From positions 2,048,501 to 2,112,500 of the forward strand of contig OX344763.1 in the NCBI GenBank assembly GCA_947034895.1: DNA of 64,000 nucleotides. Direction: 5' to 3'. Positions 11,131 to 24,149 of the stretch are shown here, in pieces. Under the pieces are notes generated by a model. It searched no databases. It saw only the letters and a program-made list of their open reading frames with translations, and had not been told where the DNA came from. Every line of letters begins with the position of its first letter. Position 1 is the first letter of the stretch. Made by a program: the position numbers and the translations under genes. This DNA is from Rhytidiadelphus loreus. Lineage: Eukaryota; Streptophyta; Bryopsida; Hypnales; Hylocomiaceae.

Positions 11131-13214
11131 TCTTACTTAACAATATTTTAAAGAATGAAAATCAATTGTGTGTGCTTTTAAAAAACAAACTCTAGCAGCT
11201 CTTATTTTTATCTTCAATGAGGATTTCCGAGAACTTGCAGACACATTGAACGCTGAGAGGAGGTTGGATTGAGAGATTCGAGCTGGTCAGTTTTAGGAAA
11301 TCCCGGGAACCTGTTGCATTTGCGATCCTCTTAGTTTTAGTTTCCATCTCAATTTGTGAAGATTGTGGAACAGAAACGTGAATATTGACAATGGAGTGGA
11401 ATTCTGCTGACCGAAATTTGTACTCTGATTTCAGATCAAGCAACGTACCCAATTGGATCCTGCAGAGCTTGGCAGAGACAGATCGAGAAGTGTTATTACG
11501 AGTGTCAAATTGTTGGCATAGCTAGTTTTGTATGAAATTGCTTCAAGAACCTCCCGAACGCCGACAGGTTGGCAAAACTGCCATTCTTCTCAGTCTATAG
11601 TTTCCGCTTCAGAGCTCATTTTCTCGTTTGTTTAAGGGAATTGCTTTTCTCGTGTCTCTCTCTTTGTAGTTTTCATTTGGTTTCATCTCGCCATAATAAG
11701 ATTGGCGGAACGCATCGCTTAACAGTAGTTCGGTGCACCGAAAGCTAGCACAATGAGCGTATTGCCTGGAATCAAAAGGGCTCAAGTGGGCAGTCATGAT
11801 TTTGGAATTAAGTCACAAGACGAGGAACTGAAAAAAGAAATTGGTGGGTAAGGTCGGTACACCCAAAACCGCCACTTTTTGCTACTGAGCCTATCTACTG
11901 TTATTAAACTGGTCAGATTTTCACATATTCTTGTTGGCAAGTGGAAGGAGGTTCCAACACACCAGAGAACATGGCATTTGGATACTGTATGCAAAAGTTA
12001 TTAAGGAACAAAGCTTGATTCTAAAAGCGTTTCTTCCACATAGGTACAGAGCTGATTTTGTAGATGTACACATACTGAAGATGGCGCTTTGACACATTTG
12101 GGTGTACCTACCTTAGATACAAGTGAACTAATAACTTTGTTGGAGGTGTTCCTTGGTCATCTCGCTCACTGATAGAATACGCTTCAATCTTCTCTGACTT
12201 GCAAACTGCCAAATTTCAGGCGGTTTAGCAATGGAGAGGCTTGGCATCTGCGTATGGAATCACAGGGCTACTGTAAACGTGTTAGCTGCTGCAGGAGAGA
12301 GTGGACCCCGAACTACAGGCAAACATGGAGCTGATTGCCAGCCACAAATCATACTAACAGAGGGACAATCAAACTTATAATAAGCGCTGGAGAGCCAAAA
12401 CCTTACTCTACAGTGACAATCAAAACTGACTGAGCACAAATCTGAAACGTTTTTCATTCAAACAACCATACCGGCATAAGCATCAAATCAATGGAAAAAA
12501 GTTCAAAAGTGGACATGAATATAAATTAAAAGTTGTAATGTGCAACATACTACACATTACTATGGAAGTTTGAAGAAAAAATTAGTTGTGATTTGAAAGA
12601 AAAATCAATCAATTCAAAGTTAGCCATGTCTAAAACTTAGTTTTGTTCACCATGATTTGGAATTATTTTATCTTTTGTCAATTTTTCTTAGAACTTTTTT
12701 AATTTTTTTAATTTAAAAAAAGAAAAAATTGTGTCTTGGTATGTTGGTATACATCATTCCAGATTGTTGTACCCAAAAATTGAAGGAAATTGACATTTAT
12801 TGAATTAAAAATATTAACAATTTGACAAACATGCATATGATGTTGGTTCTCACAATATTTGAAATATTTTTTGGAATTGAGAGCATGGGATTGCATTAGC
12901 CATTGTAGAGAGAGTATAGGTTGTAGCATGGACCATTGTTATATCTTACTCCCTTTGCATTTGAAATATTTGTTGAATAGGGCAATGAATGCGCTCCATT
13001 TATATTTTACAGCTACATAATGCGTTTTTAGGTTTAATTATTTTGTCTAAAGACTAGAGTTCATGATGTCTAAAATCCAAAAGAAATTAATTATCATTGG
13101 GCATCAATATCATCAAAAAAATTGCCAATTTTATGAAGTTCAATGTGATTTTTGGCAATTTTCAACTTTTTGATGAAATCTCCCATTTATGATCTTTAAT
13201 GAAAAATTGTATAT
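11131..13214. other. Intergenic DNA without a supported gene
   Basis: Short frames occur, the longest at 11192-11452 on minus, but no domain is recognisable. The stretch contains the small inverted-repeat element at 11849-12115. Confidence 0.5.
11849..12115. mobile_element. Possible TAAGGT-ended MITE
   Basis: The left end TAAGGTCGGTACACCCAAA pairs with the reverse complement of the right end, TAAGGTAGGTACACCCAAA, with one mismatch in 19. The element is 267 bp and non-coding. The ends resemble the first bases of the 9765 and 56708 elements, but the interiors differ. Confidence 0.65.
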
Positions 13215-13488
13215 CATTAGATGAGATGGGGGGGTTGGAGGGCTATTTCAGGCCCATTCCTAGCTTTGTTCCTCCAACAAAAAATTTTAATTTTTTAATT
13301 TTTTAAAAAAGAAAAAATTTAAAAATTATTAAAATGAAAACAAAGTTTAAATTTTTTATTTTTTATTTATTTCTAAAGTGACGTGGCAATCACCGTGCCA
13401 CATCAGCATAGCTCGCAAATTGCAAGTTTCAGCCAATTTCCAAATTGGGAACTCATAGCCCTCGAAAGTAGGAAAAAAACATCTAATG
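13215..13488. mobile_element. MITE family M1, copy 1
   Basis: It has CATTAGATGAGAT and ATCTAATG ends, a shared GGAGGGCTATTTCAGGC block near the left end and GGGAACTC near the right. An internal hairpin reads GACGTGGCAATCACCGTGCC. The same order of landmarks occurs at 13871, 32611, 36205 and 55117. It is non-coding, and the target site is unresolved (possibly TA). Confidence 0.8.
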
Positions 13489-13870
13489 ATTTGTACTTTG
13501 ACCACCTAAGTATATGGTTGTTGTTTTGCAAAAAAAACAATTGACCAAAATACTTACAAAATATTCCTTGATTTGTTGTTCTTTAGTACAAAGGAATTTG
13601 TGAATTGAAGAAGCTTACATATGAACAAGGAGCAAAAGGACATATATGACTCATGCTACCTTATATATCCTCAACTTTGAAATGTAATGTTGACAATGAC
13701 GTTTTATACATCTGGTTTTAGACTCCAAAATAGACAAGAGAAGTTGCTTGTTGTGAGATTAACCACCCTACAATAGGGATAAAGTCACTATATTATTTAC
13801 CTTGGTGAAAAATTTGGAGTTCTTGCACTTTTGGTCCAATAAGATACAATTTGATATAGCCCTATTTTGT

Positions 13871-14180
13871 CATTAGATGAGATTTCAACACAAGGGAGGG
13901 CTATTTTAGGCTTGTTATTTGTCCAAGAAACAGTTAAAATATAAAATTATCAAAAAAATTAATTAATTTTAAAATTTTAAAAATACATTTATATCTGCAT
14001 ATATGATATTTAATAAATAAATAATAATAATATAATTTATAAAATATATTTTTACTATTATCTAACGTGGCAGTGCTCCTGCCACGTCAATTGTAGTAGT
14101 GGATGCATTCCCGTAGTTTGGGAACTATAGGGAACCACAAAGAACTTATAGTCTTTTAAACAAGGTAAATCCCCTCTAAT
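13871..14180. mobile_element. MITE family M1, copy 2
   Basis: It starts CATTAGATGAGATTTCAACA and carries GGAGGGCTATTTTAGGC, the hairpin AACGTGGCAGTGCTCCTGCC, and a GGGAACTA right block. It ends CCTCTAAT. It lies only 380 bp from copy 1 in the same orientation. Confidence 0.8.
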
Positions 14181-15690
14181 ACGTAAGTCCTTTAAACCTC
14201 AATGGAATATGCAATCCTTGAAAGTGAAGATCAAGAGGCTCTATATTTACAAAATTAAGCCTTAGGAGATATGAGCTCAAATAGAAGACCTTCACATCAC
14301 ATACAAGGCCCCATCTTTGGCCTTTCTAGAAATAAGGTACTTTGCCTTCAAACTTAGCACACTTTATTTATGTACTACAAAATGCGTCTTAGCTTGCAAG
14401 CAAGGCATAATGTGCCCTAGAATGTACATTTACTAGTATTAAGAACAGGTTCCTTGGCATTGAAACAATGTTCCTGCATATAATTGGCCCCATTGGTGCA
14501 TTTTTTAAGGCCTTATTGATTCTACAAATGAATTCATCTACAAACAAGGCCAAATCACTCACACCTGATTTTAACAAAGAGTCTTTTGAGAGGTGACCTA
14601 GGGTGGACTCCACTTTCTATTGGAATCATAAAATACTTTTTGTCTTCCCTATAATTGGAATTACCTTGACTAAGTTTGATGATGCTTTTCCTTATTTATT
14701 CAATTATTTTATAATTTATTATTAAAATTTTGAATTAATTCATTATTTATACTATAGATTTTCAAGAAGGAAAAAATGACATTGATTTCATCATTTTTTT
14801 ATTCCAATAAATCATTAAAAATATTGTAAAGAATTTTATTTGGTAAAAACTTGGCTTGACGTGGATCCAATTATCAACTTATCCACTCTGCCCTCTCCAT
14901 TGGAGAACAAATCCCCACATCAATGCCAACTATTCGACAATGAAGGGTCAAAGGCATGGCCGCTAAAATGTTTTCTTCATTTTATAGAATTTATATATTA
15001 TATGAGTAGGGTGACTCTACATTTAAGGAATAGCTTTGTCATTGTCCAACTAAAAGCAACCAATAAGTTCAAGTCTAATATTAAAAATGATTTTCAAAAG
15101 CCAAGTTAAAAAGTTACCTCCTCTTTTTCACATGTCTTTCCCTAAAGTTTTGTGGGCCAACGATTCTAATTCTCTTCTTGCAAATATTACATACTACTAT
15201 GCAGGATTCAAGAATTCCTCTTCTTTTTTCTACAAAGTTTGACTAGTTTGTATACAAGGAAGTCCATTCTTAGTATGTTGTCAAACTAAAAGCAACCAAA
15301 AGTACAAGTCCAATGTTAAAATTAGTTTTCTAGAAGTCAAAAACTTACTTCCTCCACTTTTCATAGGTCTCTCCTTATAATTTTGTAGTCCACCTAAAGT
15401 AGAAGGTCCATGAAGCCCTTCAACTCTAAAAGCATCCACTAACATAGAGGTACATTTTGCTTTAATTGCACCAAAAATGTACAAATAGTGTACATTTTAG
15501 GAAGTGAATGCTTTTAGTGACAACTGCATTTTAACTTCAAAAATTCACAATTAATTCCACAAAACTCTAAAACATATCAGATGATTAGGTTAGATGCCAA
15601 TTCTAATTGTACTAAAAAGTATTTCAAGAAGTCTATCCCCCAAACTAATTTTTAGCCCTTAACCCCTAAAGGTCTAAACATTGTTTTTTG
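14181..15690. other. Intergenic DNA with a local duplication
   Basis: About 15030-15140 is repeated in diverged form at about 15280-15385, a period near 245 bp, with shared blocks including AACTAAAAGCAACCAA. A 74-codon minus frame at 14389-14613 has protein-like composition but I do not recognise it. Confidence 0.5.
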
Positions 15691-15692
15691 GC

Positions 15693-16330
15693 CGAGTTTT
15701 TGGCAATGTAGCAATTTCAGGTAGTTCACTATGAACATTATTTTTATTTTTTTCCTTTGAAATTTTCATACAACACATGCCCAAGGAATAGCTTTAAAGT
15801 TCAACAATTATAGTAACTTTTGACTTCATGGTTAAGAAGTTATTGCATGATATGTAATTTTCATTGCTTGGCAAGCCGATTTGGCAACTCAGAAAAAATC
15901 ATTTTCTTAAGAAATAAAAATTTGCAATTGGTTTTCTAAATTTCATTACATACATACAAATATTTATATATGGGTGTAAAGTTTTGAATCATTAGATTTT
16001 GATTAATGAGATGAAAGTTATAAGGAGTTTTAGTTTGTAGGTAGTTATAGAATCTTTATTCTAAAATAAACTTTAAAGTTATTTATTTAATTCGATTTTC
16101 AATATTTTTGAAAAATAATAATAACATTGGGTGTATATTGTTTATTACAACTTTACAACCATTGGAATTGGCATTTTTCAATTCCATAACTAAATTCTTA
16201 ACAATTTGGTATTTTAAATCATACTCTAGTTCTTTTTATGTATTTTCAACTTATTTCTTCAGTATATTATGGAGATTAACTAGTTGTAGGATCTACACAT
16301 TTGTGTGTAAAAAATTTGAAAGATGAATCT
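15693..16330 (+). repeat. Dispersed repeat D2, copy 1
   Basis: About 600 bp align with 55450-56040 in the same orientation. Shared blocks include TTTTTGGCAA, TGCCCAAGGA and TAGCTTTAA. A later block around GAATCATT and GATGAAAGTTAT is also shared. It is non-coding and of unknown class. Confidence 0.7.
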
Positions 16331-17003
16331 AACCATTCGGAAAGAGTTAAAAATACTTCTTTTTGAAATTCAAGTGACTTGATTTTGCATTTGGTAAAGT
16401 GTTTTATTTTGAAATTTTAGGAGGGTGTACTCTAACAAGTTAAATAAAAGATCCTATGGTTGAATTTGTTTATGAATAAATATAGATGAAGATTTTAGCC
16501 TTAGTACTTTGGGTTTAAGTACTTTGAAGCAATTTGAGACCTAAAAACATTGAATACTTGTAAGGGTTAGATGGACAATTTGTGAATCTCTAACACTATT
16601 CCAATTTTCTTCTTGCAAACATTTCACACTTCCATGTAGAATTCTAAAATTTCTTATGTCTTTTTTTGAAAATTTTGCCAATTTTTGTACATTCTAGTCA
16701 ATCTTTCATAGATATAAGAGGTTAAATTCAAACAATATTGTAACACATATAGAATATTTATATTTAAAAGTACAAAGAATACGAGTCATCATTCATCTAA
16801 GTTGGTTGAAAAAACAAAACTATGTAGTAGTTTGATAAGATTCTTTTACACACTAAAATTGTATTTTCTTTTTGAGGTGCCTAGATATTCTTGATGAATC
16901 ACATGACATTAGTAGATCTTTTCTCCAAAAAGTTCTTCAAAGTTTCAAAAGCATTATTAGAATCTTTAAATCCCACAATTTTTTCTAATTTTTTTCAACT
17001 TCA

Positions 17004-18158
17004 CACTAGAAGAAACCCATGTTTTTAGTGGTGTTTTTAAAGACGTGAAAGTATGTTTTTTTCAATTAAAGGTATGTCAACTCTAATGTCACCTAAAATC
17101 CGTTGTAGGTAGCATTTCCACAAACGGCTGAAATCTACTATAACGTGCCCTAATGTCTGCATGTTTTATGAAAATGGTTGTTGATACCTTGTGTTTTCAC
17201 TCTCCAAATGCTTGCCACGTAGATGCCACATGGCAGCCACATCATCTTTCTTTTGGTTGGGCAATGTCTTTTTTTATTAATAAAAAAATCATCGTCATAA
17301 TACAACACGTGATGTGCCTCACTAAAAAAATACAAATAGCATTAATTGTATGAAATAATTATTTAAAATAATAATAATAATTTTTAAATTTAAAAAAAAA
17401 TGAACAAGAAAAATTGTCAAATTCACCAAGAATTACTATCTACTCAAAAGAATTTTTAATGACAAAGTTAAGTAATTATTTCATTGGCATTTAGTGAGAA
17501 TGAAGGATAGAGAGGTCCTTTTATATTAAAATTCATCATCCATTCATGACAAAGGATATGGGATAATTCACAAATGAGAACTTAACTACATTATATGTGG
17601 ATGTTGTTTTAAACATGAGGACGTTTTTTTTGACATCTATATGTTATGTCCAACATCTAGAGGTTGTTTTAAACATGTGGATGTTTATTTAGACATTTAA
17701 TTTTGAAAAACAAAAATTGCTTTACATATCCCATATGGTTTGTCTTACTTCCTACTACCATACTTGTATAAAGAGATTCTTTTTTCATCCATAGTATACA
17801 TCCATCAATTTTCTTTTTTTTTCAAAGCATGCCACATGGCTACCCTTTCCCAATTTTTTTCACATCCGGTCAGCATTTTACATTAGCCTACAATAACTTA
17901 CAAAAATTTACCCAAGTAAATCCAAAAACCCTAGTCGATGTGGTACTTCCATGTTTTTTGGGACATTCTAGTAAGCGTCACCATGTTTTATTTGATGTTC
18001 AAAAAAATATACACATCCCTTGTGTCATCCACCTGTTTTTGCTCTAACGTCCCTATGTCTTTTCCAACATTAGTAAAAATCTGCCTCCCATAAACTTAGA
18101 ATTTGTCACTCATTGATGTCAATGAAAACACCACAGAAAACACGGGTTTCTTATAATG
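17004..18158. mobile_element. Non-autonomous CACTA transposon, second family
   Basis: Left end CACTAGAAGAAACCCATGT and the reverse complement of the right end CATTATAAGAAACCCGTGT share about 36 bp of inverted repeat with a few mismatches. The 3-bp target duplication TCA flanks it exactly (17001-17003 and 18159-18161). The 1155-bp interior encodes no transposase. It includes two direct copies of a block around TTTAAACATG (about 17605-17690). A diverged unoccupied version of the target lies at 18483-18545. Confidence 0.88.
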
Positions 18159-18439
18159 TCACCAGTTATCAAAGTCAAATCAATGAAGTAGGAATATGAC
18201 ATGAGTAGGTCTTTGCTCCGAATTTTTTTTTAACCTTTAAACGACAAGTTGGTCACTATGGAAATGAGTTGTTTTGGAACCGTGTGAATTGTTGGCTTAA
18301 AAAACTGCAAAAGCATTTATTGGAAGTCAAACTACTATAAAAAGATGTTCCCTTTTTATACAAAATTTAGAGAATAGTTGCACTTCAACTCCACATGGAA
18401 AGATTCTTTGTTATTCATCAACTAGAAAACATCCTTGGC

Positions 18440-18545
18440 GTCGTTTATGGGTTAAAGTTTCAATTGCAATCTCAACATCTTTGAATCCCACAACTTTTTC
18501 TAACTTTTTCCAACTTTAATCAAAGTCAAATTATTGAAGTTGGGA
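18440..18545 (+). repeat. Paralogous empty site of the 17004 CACTA element
   Basis: The string AATCCCACAACTTTTTCTAA, running on to ATCAAAGTCAAAT, matches the two flanks of the CACTA element (about 16970-17003 plus 18159-18200). Here they are joined without the element. It is an old local duplication that preserves the pre-insertion sequence. Confidence 0.6.
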
Positions 18546-18649
18546 GCTAAACATTGCATATAACTTACTTAACACTTGATAGGGCATAATTTAAGGGAGT
18601 GCAAACCTCCATAAACCATATGAGATTTTAACACATGGTAAGGTAACAC

Positions 18650-19112
18650 TAATGGGGGGTTGGAATTCCGCTCTTTCCAAACTCCAGCCCCTCCTGCCGC
18701 GGTAACCCAAGACCGCGCCCTCGTGAACACCCAGGCCGCAATCAGGTGAGCCCAACACCGTGGCACAAGGAGAGGAGTACTCGTCAGGACTGGAACTTCC
18801 ACTTCAAACTTACGAAACTGCAACAATCACTTGCATCTCCTCAAAGCAAATCCTCTTCGCAACAACTTCTTTCATGCCAGCCATCGCCACCACCGATCCC
18901 GTCCACTTCTCATCGCTTCCCCAATTCCTCAAGGATTCAATTCGTGTCCAATTCCAACAATCGGGCGCATTTGTTAGCCATGGAGAATTCATGCAGAGAG
19001 CAAGATTAGGGTTTCTGGCTCCCGACAGAGGTGGCGATGGAGGTGAGAGAATCCGCAGCAAAGAATTGGCGCAGCGCGAGTTTTGATAGTATTGGGAGTA
19101 TTAGTCGAGCCA
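18650..19112 (+). promoter_or_regulatory. Promoter/5' leader of the BTB-trihelix gene
   Basis: This is a GC-richer, CT-rich stretch without a clear TATA box just before the start codon at 19113. It contains short upstream frames, such as one beginning ATGGAGAATTC near 18980 and another from about 18991 to 19086. Both end before the main start, so they could limit its translation. The transcription start cannot be placed by eye. Confidence 0.4.
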
Positions 19113-22100
19113 ATGGTGGTGGAGGGCGATTCTTCTTCCGCTGGGGCTCCTGGGGCTGCTGCTGGTGGTGGTGATGGTGGCGTGGAGTTCCGGTGGTTAC
19201 AGGAGGAGCAAGTGGCGATGGCGATGGTGACCGTGCCTGGTCCTCCTCCAGAGGTGGTGGTGGAGGAGGCTCATGTGAATAATAACAACAACAATAATAA
19301 TATTAATAATAATGATAACAACAACAACAACGGAGGGAAGCTCTTGAGTCGGAAGCGCAACTTGAAGCTGTCTAGGGTTTCAATGGGGGAGCCGACGGTG
19401 AAGAGCTTGCAAGCGCAGGTGAAGCGGTTGGAGCAGCAGCGCGAGTTTCTGAGTGTGCTGAGGCCTGTGCTGACGCTTGATGTGGCGGATGTTTGTGCGG
19501 CGTATGCGGACGTGGAGCTTCAGGCTTGCGACGGTTCCCCTGTTTATGCGCATAAGGCCGTGCTGGTTAGCTTTTGAACTTTGCTTTTATGTTTGAGAAG
19601 GTTTGAGTTGAAAGTGGCGAGCTTAGAAATGATTTTTTGCATTGGCAGTATTATATCGCCGTAGTATGGTGTGAAGATTGGACGGGAGTTGTGAAGACGC
19701 GATGAGAATGTGGTTTCAGGGTTTGTAGGGGCTATAAGAGGGGCTATGGCCTATTTGATAAATGCTGTGAGGTTTTTGGTGGAGTGAATTTGGAAATTTT
19801 GCAGTTTTGAGAATGAAGTTTTCGGTTTCTGATTGTGATCGAAAGATTGTTGCTTTTCACAGCGAATTGGTTTTTCTAGGATAATATTTGTGGTACGATG
19901 GAGTTGGAACTAAGTTTTGGTGTTGTAGCTAGTTGACCCTAGGTTTGTTGAATCGTTGCAGGCTGCAAAATCGAAAGAGTTTCATGCCACGTTTCGCGCG
20001 AATGCTGATGTGAAGGTTATAGAAGTTTCGGAGATGACACCTCAAGAATTAAAAATATTTGTAACATTTCTATACATTGGATCCATAAGCAATAATATCA
20101 CGTTGGAGTGTATGCCGACGTTCTTTCGCGCAGCAGAGAAATACAAGGTTCAGTTCCTGGCTGAAGTTTGCGAAGATACCTTGTTATCGAATATTTCAAG
20201 AGAAAATGCCATAACCACTTTTGACATTGCGAAAAAGCATTGCTCGAGTTCTGTGAGAGAGGCGGTATTGATGAAGGCGATGAAGATGGGAGAGATATCA
20301 ACTTACGATGAGTACAAGCATTATACTCAGAAAGATCCGGGTTTACTACTGGAGTTGTATGAACAACTGTCAGAGCGTATTGGACCGTTACTTGCGAAGA
20401 GACGGCGGATCTCGACGGGTAATACTCAGCAGCAGCTTCAATTCTTTCACAGATGACTACGAATTATTTGATGCAAATGAAACTCTATGCTCGTTTGTCT
20501 GCACGTTTACAGGAGCATATGAACTTATTATTTTCTCACGTAAGTCTTTATTTGAAATCGTCATATGGGACTTTCAGAACCTCCTAATTGATTTGTCGTC
20601 CATGCAGATATTGGTACTAGTGAACAGGATTTGGTGAACAATACTTTCATTCTCTATGACGGATGCGATGGCAAATCTGACAGTGAAGAAGAGAATAGTG
20701 AAGATCACTTACAAACAGATGAAAGAGAGATGAAGCCTGATAATGAGATTGCTCCAGGTAAATTGATACGATTAAATTTTATTTCTTCTAATCTGCCTGA
20801 TCTAGAAGTGTCAGCAAGGTTTGTGAACGTGCGAACGGGTCAGGAAGTTGTACTTCAATTTCTTTAGAAGACTATTGTCGGATACCTATGTGGTTCAGCC
20901 TTTCGGCAATCACCGCAATATGGGTGTAAGAATAGCTAGACGGTGCGTTCTTAGCCTTTGTTTGGATTGTTGCCTTTAAATACGAGGCGTGATGAATCTG
21001 AGGTGATACTTTGCCTCGGTACAAGTTTTTTTGTTTGTCTGTTTGTGAAATGTCTCCTGATGTTTCGCAGGAGAAGCGATGCTGCTCAATGGAACCTCTC
21101 GTGATGGAGGCAACGGTGCTACTAGCGGCGGAAGCGGTGTATTCTGGTCCGGGGGTCCACCCATACCCCCCCATCAACATGGTAGAACGTTCAATGCGGG
21201 GTACGATAGGGCATCAGGTCCTAGACCCAGCTATGACGGGCAAATGATGCCTGCTGCCTATGGGGTTCCTTCTTTCATGCCCTCAATGCATATGAGCGGC
21301 TCTCTTCCAAGGTGAGGGGTACGGGTCTTCAGGAAAGCATCAAACATACTGGATCATCGCCAGAGACATTCTCATTCTCGTTACCGTTCGGAATATATAT
21401 ATGGTTAACAGTCTCTGCATCTTTAAGGATCACTGTTTTTTCGATTTTCTAGTTTCTCTTTACAGCGTCTCTTTCTTGAGACCTGAGATAACTGTAGGTT
21501 ATTAGAATGCTCGATTTTTGAAATCTCTCATCTGTGAACTAATTCAGTTTCTTTTTCATTTCAGAGGTGGTTTTGTTGGTGCTGTCGCTCAGGGAGCACC
21601 AGGATTAATGGAAAGATCTGTCAGTGGAGATGAACTCATGGTCCAGGAAAGCAAGGGGAAGAAACTTCCAGTAGACGCCCAGGCAAAGATTGAGGGACGG
21701 CGTGGTCAGAACTGGACTAATTGTGAAGTGGAGGCTCTGATTGCTTTAAGGGGTGAGATGCACGAAGAATTTGAAAGAAACAAGCAAAAACAAGGTATGC
21801 TTAATATGCACAAGGTGTGATTTGCATGAATGGATGTCTTTTTGAAATTCTACACGGCTTTAATAAGATTTGAGGTGATACTTTTTAGCCGTACTTTCCA
21901 GAGTTGAAAGCATGCATTAATACAGCTGATCTTGGTATTGTTGCAGGAGTTAATACTTGGAACAAACTTCATGCAAGAATGCTCGCTGTGTGTAGAGGGT
22001 TTCGGAAGAGTGCAAATGCTTGTAAGAAGAAGTACTCGATACTTTACAACGAATATAAAAAAGACAGAGAATGTGCGAAAGATATGAACGAGTCTTTGGT

Positions 22101-22257
22101 CGCTGGAGGACTGCCTAGGAGCAAGAAATGTGCATTCTTCGATCAGATGGACATGTGGTATCAGAATAGACCCCGATTGAAGGTTGATGCAAATCAAGGG
22201 GAACATTTGGAGAGTCCATGCACCAGCGCAGATGATGCAGAGCTTAAGGAAGAGTAG
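19113..22257 (+). CDS. BTB/POZ domain and trihelix domain protein (single-gene model)
   Basis: Six exons join in frame: 19113-19565, 19962-20418, 20608-20757, 21071-21311, 21565-21794 and 21947-22257, giving 613 aa with GT-AG borders. Exons 1-2 encode a poly-Asn tract, a short coiled coil, a BTB domain (about residues 119-235; DVELQACDGSPVYAHKAVL) and a helical region, similar to plant At4g08455-type BTB proteins that serve as CUL3 adaptors. Exon 3 is acidic. Exon 4 is Gly/Pro rich. Exons 5-6 hold a trihelix DNA-binding domain (about 483-560; NWTNCEVEALIALRGEMHEE, then WNKLHARMLAVCRGFRKSAN). The phase-1 junction from exon 3 to exon 4 keeps the frame open, which supports one protein. Alternatively there are two genes, the second starting at ATG 21079. 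A nuclear regulator that couples DNA binding to ubiquitin ligase recruitment is inference. Confidence 0.75.
19276..19332 (+). repeat. AAT/AAC trinucleotide repeat coding for poly-Asn
   Basis: A run of AAT and AAC codons, broken by single ATT and GAT codons, encodes about 20 residues that are almost all Asn in exon 1 of the BTB gene. It is a likely length-variable microsatellite. Confidence 0.85.
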
Positions 22258-23260
22258 GATTAGAGCTCTAGAAGTTGAATCTGAGATGCAGAAGCACATC
22301 CAAAGAAAAATACCTTGTGAACGAAGGATGGTGCGCAATGCCAAATAGGCAATCTGGAATCAATCGAAGACATGGAGGAATATTTCCAAGATTATCATAC
22401 GATTGGTCTTGCAAACAGGAGGTCGGCCGGCTGTGGGTTCGTGCAGTCCTGCAAGCGATTCGGGAGCGGGTGTTCCCCATTTGGTCCACCATTTATTATT
22501 ACCCACGACTTGCATCCCCATGACGAGTGCCCTACGGAGCTTGTGAAGATTGATAAAAGCAGCAGTTTGGCGTGGCGTTATACTATTGCAGGTAACCACA
22601 GCAGGATGCCTTGGTCGAGCACTATGGTCTTTGGTGATTATTTGAAATCTTTGATAGAATGTCTTCTTATTGCTTGATAGTTTGGTCAGACTTGTGCATT
22701 ATGTTTTCTGGGCGACATGCAGAGGAGTTGCGAGTAATGTGCTTGAGGGTACGAAATTCAGTTATTTTAGGGTAGAAGTAAAGGTGAAGGTTCTTATTTG
22801 TCAGTTAATACTGCCTGGAATGGTGTACTGGTACCTTCCTTGGATGCAAAGTGTATATTATACCGCGGTTGTACAATTCCAGTTTCCAAGCAACATGTGT
22901 TTTCTGATGGCATTCTCCACGGTGGTTTCTGCAGCATGTTTTGTCTTGCGACATGGTTTGAGTACCTGTAGGCTCAAGCTCCTTTCCTAAGTGGGAACTA
23001 GCTGAGTTGAATGATTACATTTGTGAGAGATCAATTCTCTCGAAGTCTCTAAACGTCTGCTTATCTTAGTCTGTTGCCCAAGCCTTAGTCTATGCTCTCG
23101 GTGCGTAAGTTTCTTAAAATGCCCTAAAATGTACATGGTATATCATTTGATGTCATGCACATTTAGAGTTCATAGACGGTCTATAATGTACATGGGATAG
23201 ACGCTGTATAATGTACCCTATTGTGCCCTGTGCCGTTGCCACAACCAAAATAAATGTAAA
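22258..23260 (+). other. Probable 3' region of the BTB-trihelix gene
   Basis: No coding continuation follows the TAG at 22255-22257. Composition stays gene-like (less AT-rich) to about 23000. An AATAAA is present at 23249-23254, but the cleavage site cannot be fixed. Confidence 0.35.
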
Positions 23261-23439
23261 AATATTTTTTTAATTTATAAAAACTTTGAAACTCAATATA
23301 TATTATGCACAGAGGAATGGAAGGGCTTTGCTGTGGTGAGAGGTTGTGTTCTTGATATGAATAGAAAGTTTTAGGTACAAAGGAGTTAGCAAGGACTTAT
23401 AGCAAAATAAAAGATAATTTATCCCCTAAAGTCCTATTG

Positions 23440-23960
23440 TCCCTTGGGGGGACAAAAGGAATTTTGGGCATGCTCCTATGGTTTCAATATTTGTCATGTT
23501 TTTTTGAATATTTTGGTGAAGATAGAAAATACATTAGCTTTCCAAAAATATAATTTTTAATTTCAATTGGAGCCTAGGAGAAAAAGTTACAGCACAAAAA
23601 GGCTTTTCTTTAGTTTAGTGGGCAAAAAAAAACTTCAAAAAAACTAATAGTAAAAAATTAATTAATTTTTTGTATAGATTATATTCTTATGTACAAGGAA
23701 AGTTTTGATTAATTCCATTTGGATTTATTATGTGAAATTTATGGACAATCTTATTTTTCAAGCAATTAGAGCATCATCTTAAAAAATTAACTTGTACGAT
23801 TAATTTTTTACCTCAATTTTCATAAGTTTTCAAGAAAAAAAGTTTCACAAGGTTAAGATCTCTTGCTAAAACAATTTCACCATTGAGATTAATGTATTTC
23901 AATTCCATCTTAGAGCAATTAAAAATTAATTTTCCTTCAATCTTAAACTAATTTCAGAGA
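23440..23960 (+). repeat. Dispersed repeat D1, copy 2
   Basis: It aligns with 62855-63370 from GGGCATGCTC through TTTCAATATTTGTC to TTTCAATTCCATCTTAGA. The right part also aligns with 10840-11130. It is non-coding. Confidence 0.7.
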
Positions 23961-24149
23961 GGAGTTGGAAGCGACATTTTCTTTGATAATTTCAAACTTC
24001 TTCTTTGAAATTTTTCCATAAAATTTTGATTGGAGACTCAAAATGTCAAACAAATTCTGTGGAGATGATATTTGGATTTATTTTCCTCCTTTTCATAGTT
24101 CAAAGTTTTTTGAAAAAAATTAATCTACTATACCAAAATGAAGTCTAAA

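Noticed and set aside
14389..14613. 74-codon minus-strand frame with protein-like composition
   Set aside because: I recognise no domain and no flanking exons; it is left unannotated as a gene.
18746..19086. Open frames of 87 to 108 codons upstream of the BTB gene
   Set aside because: They start at GTG, overlap each other in different frames and lie in the 5' leader; no domain is recognisable.
21850..22344. 164-codon minus-strand frame
   Set aside because: It is the antisense shadow of the trihelix exon and its 3' region.
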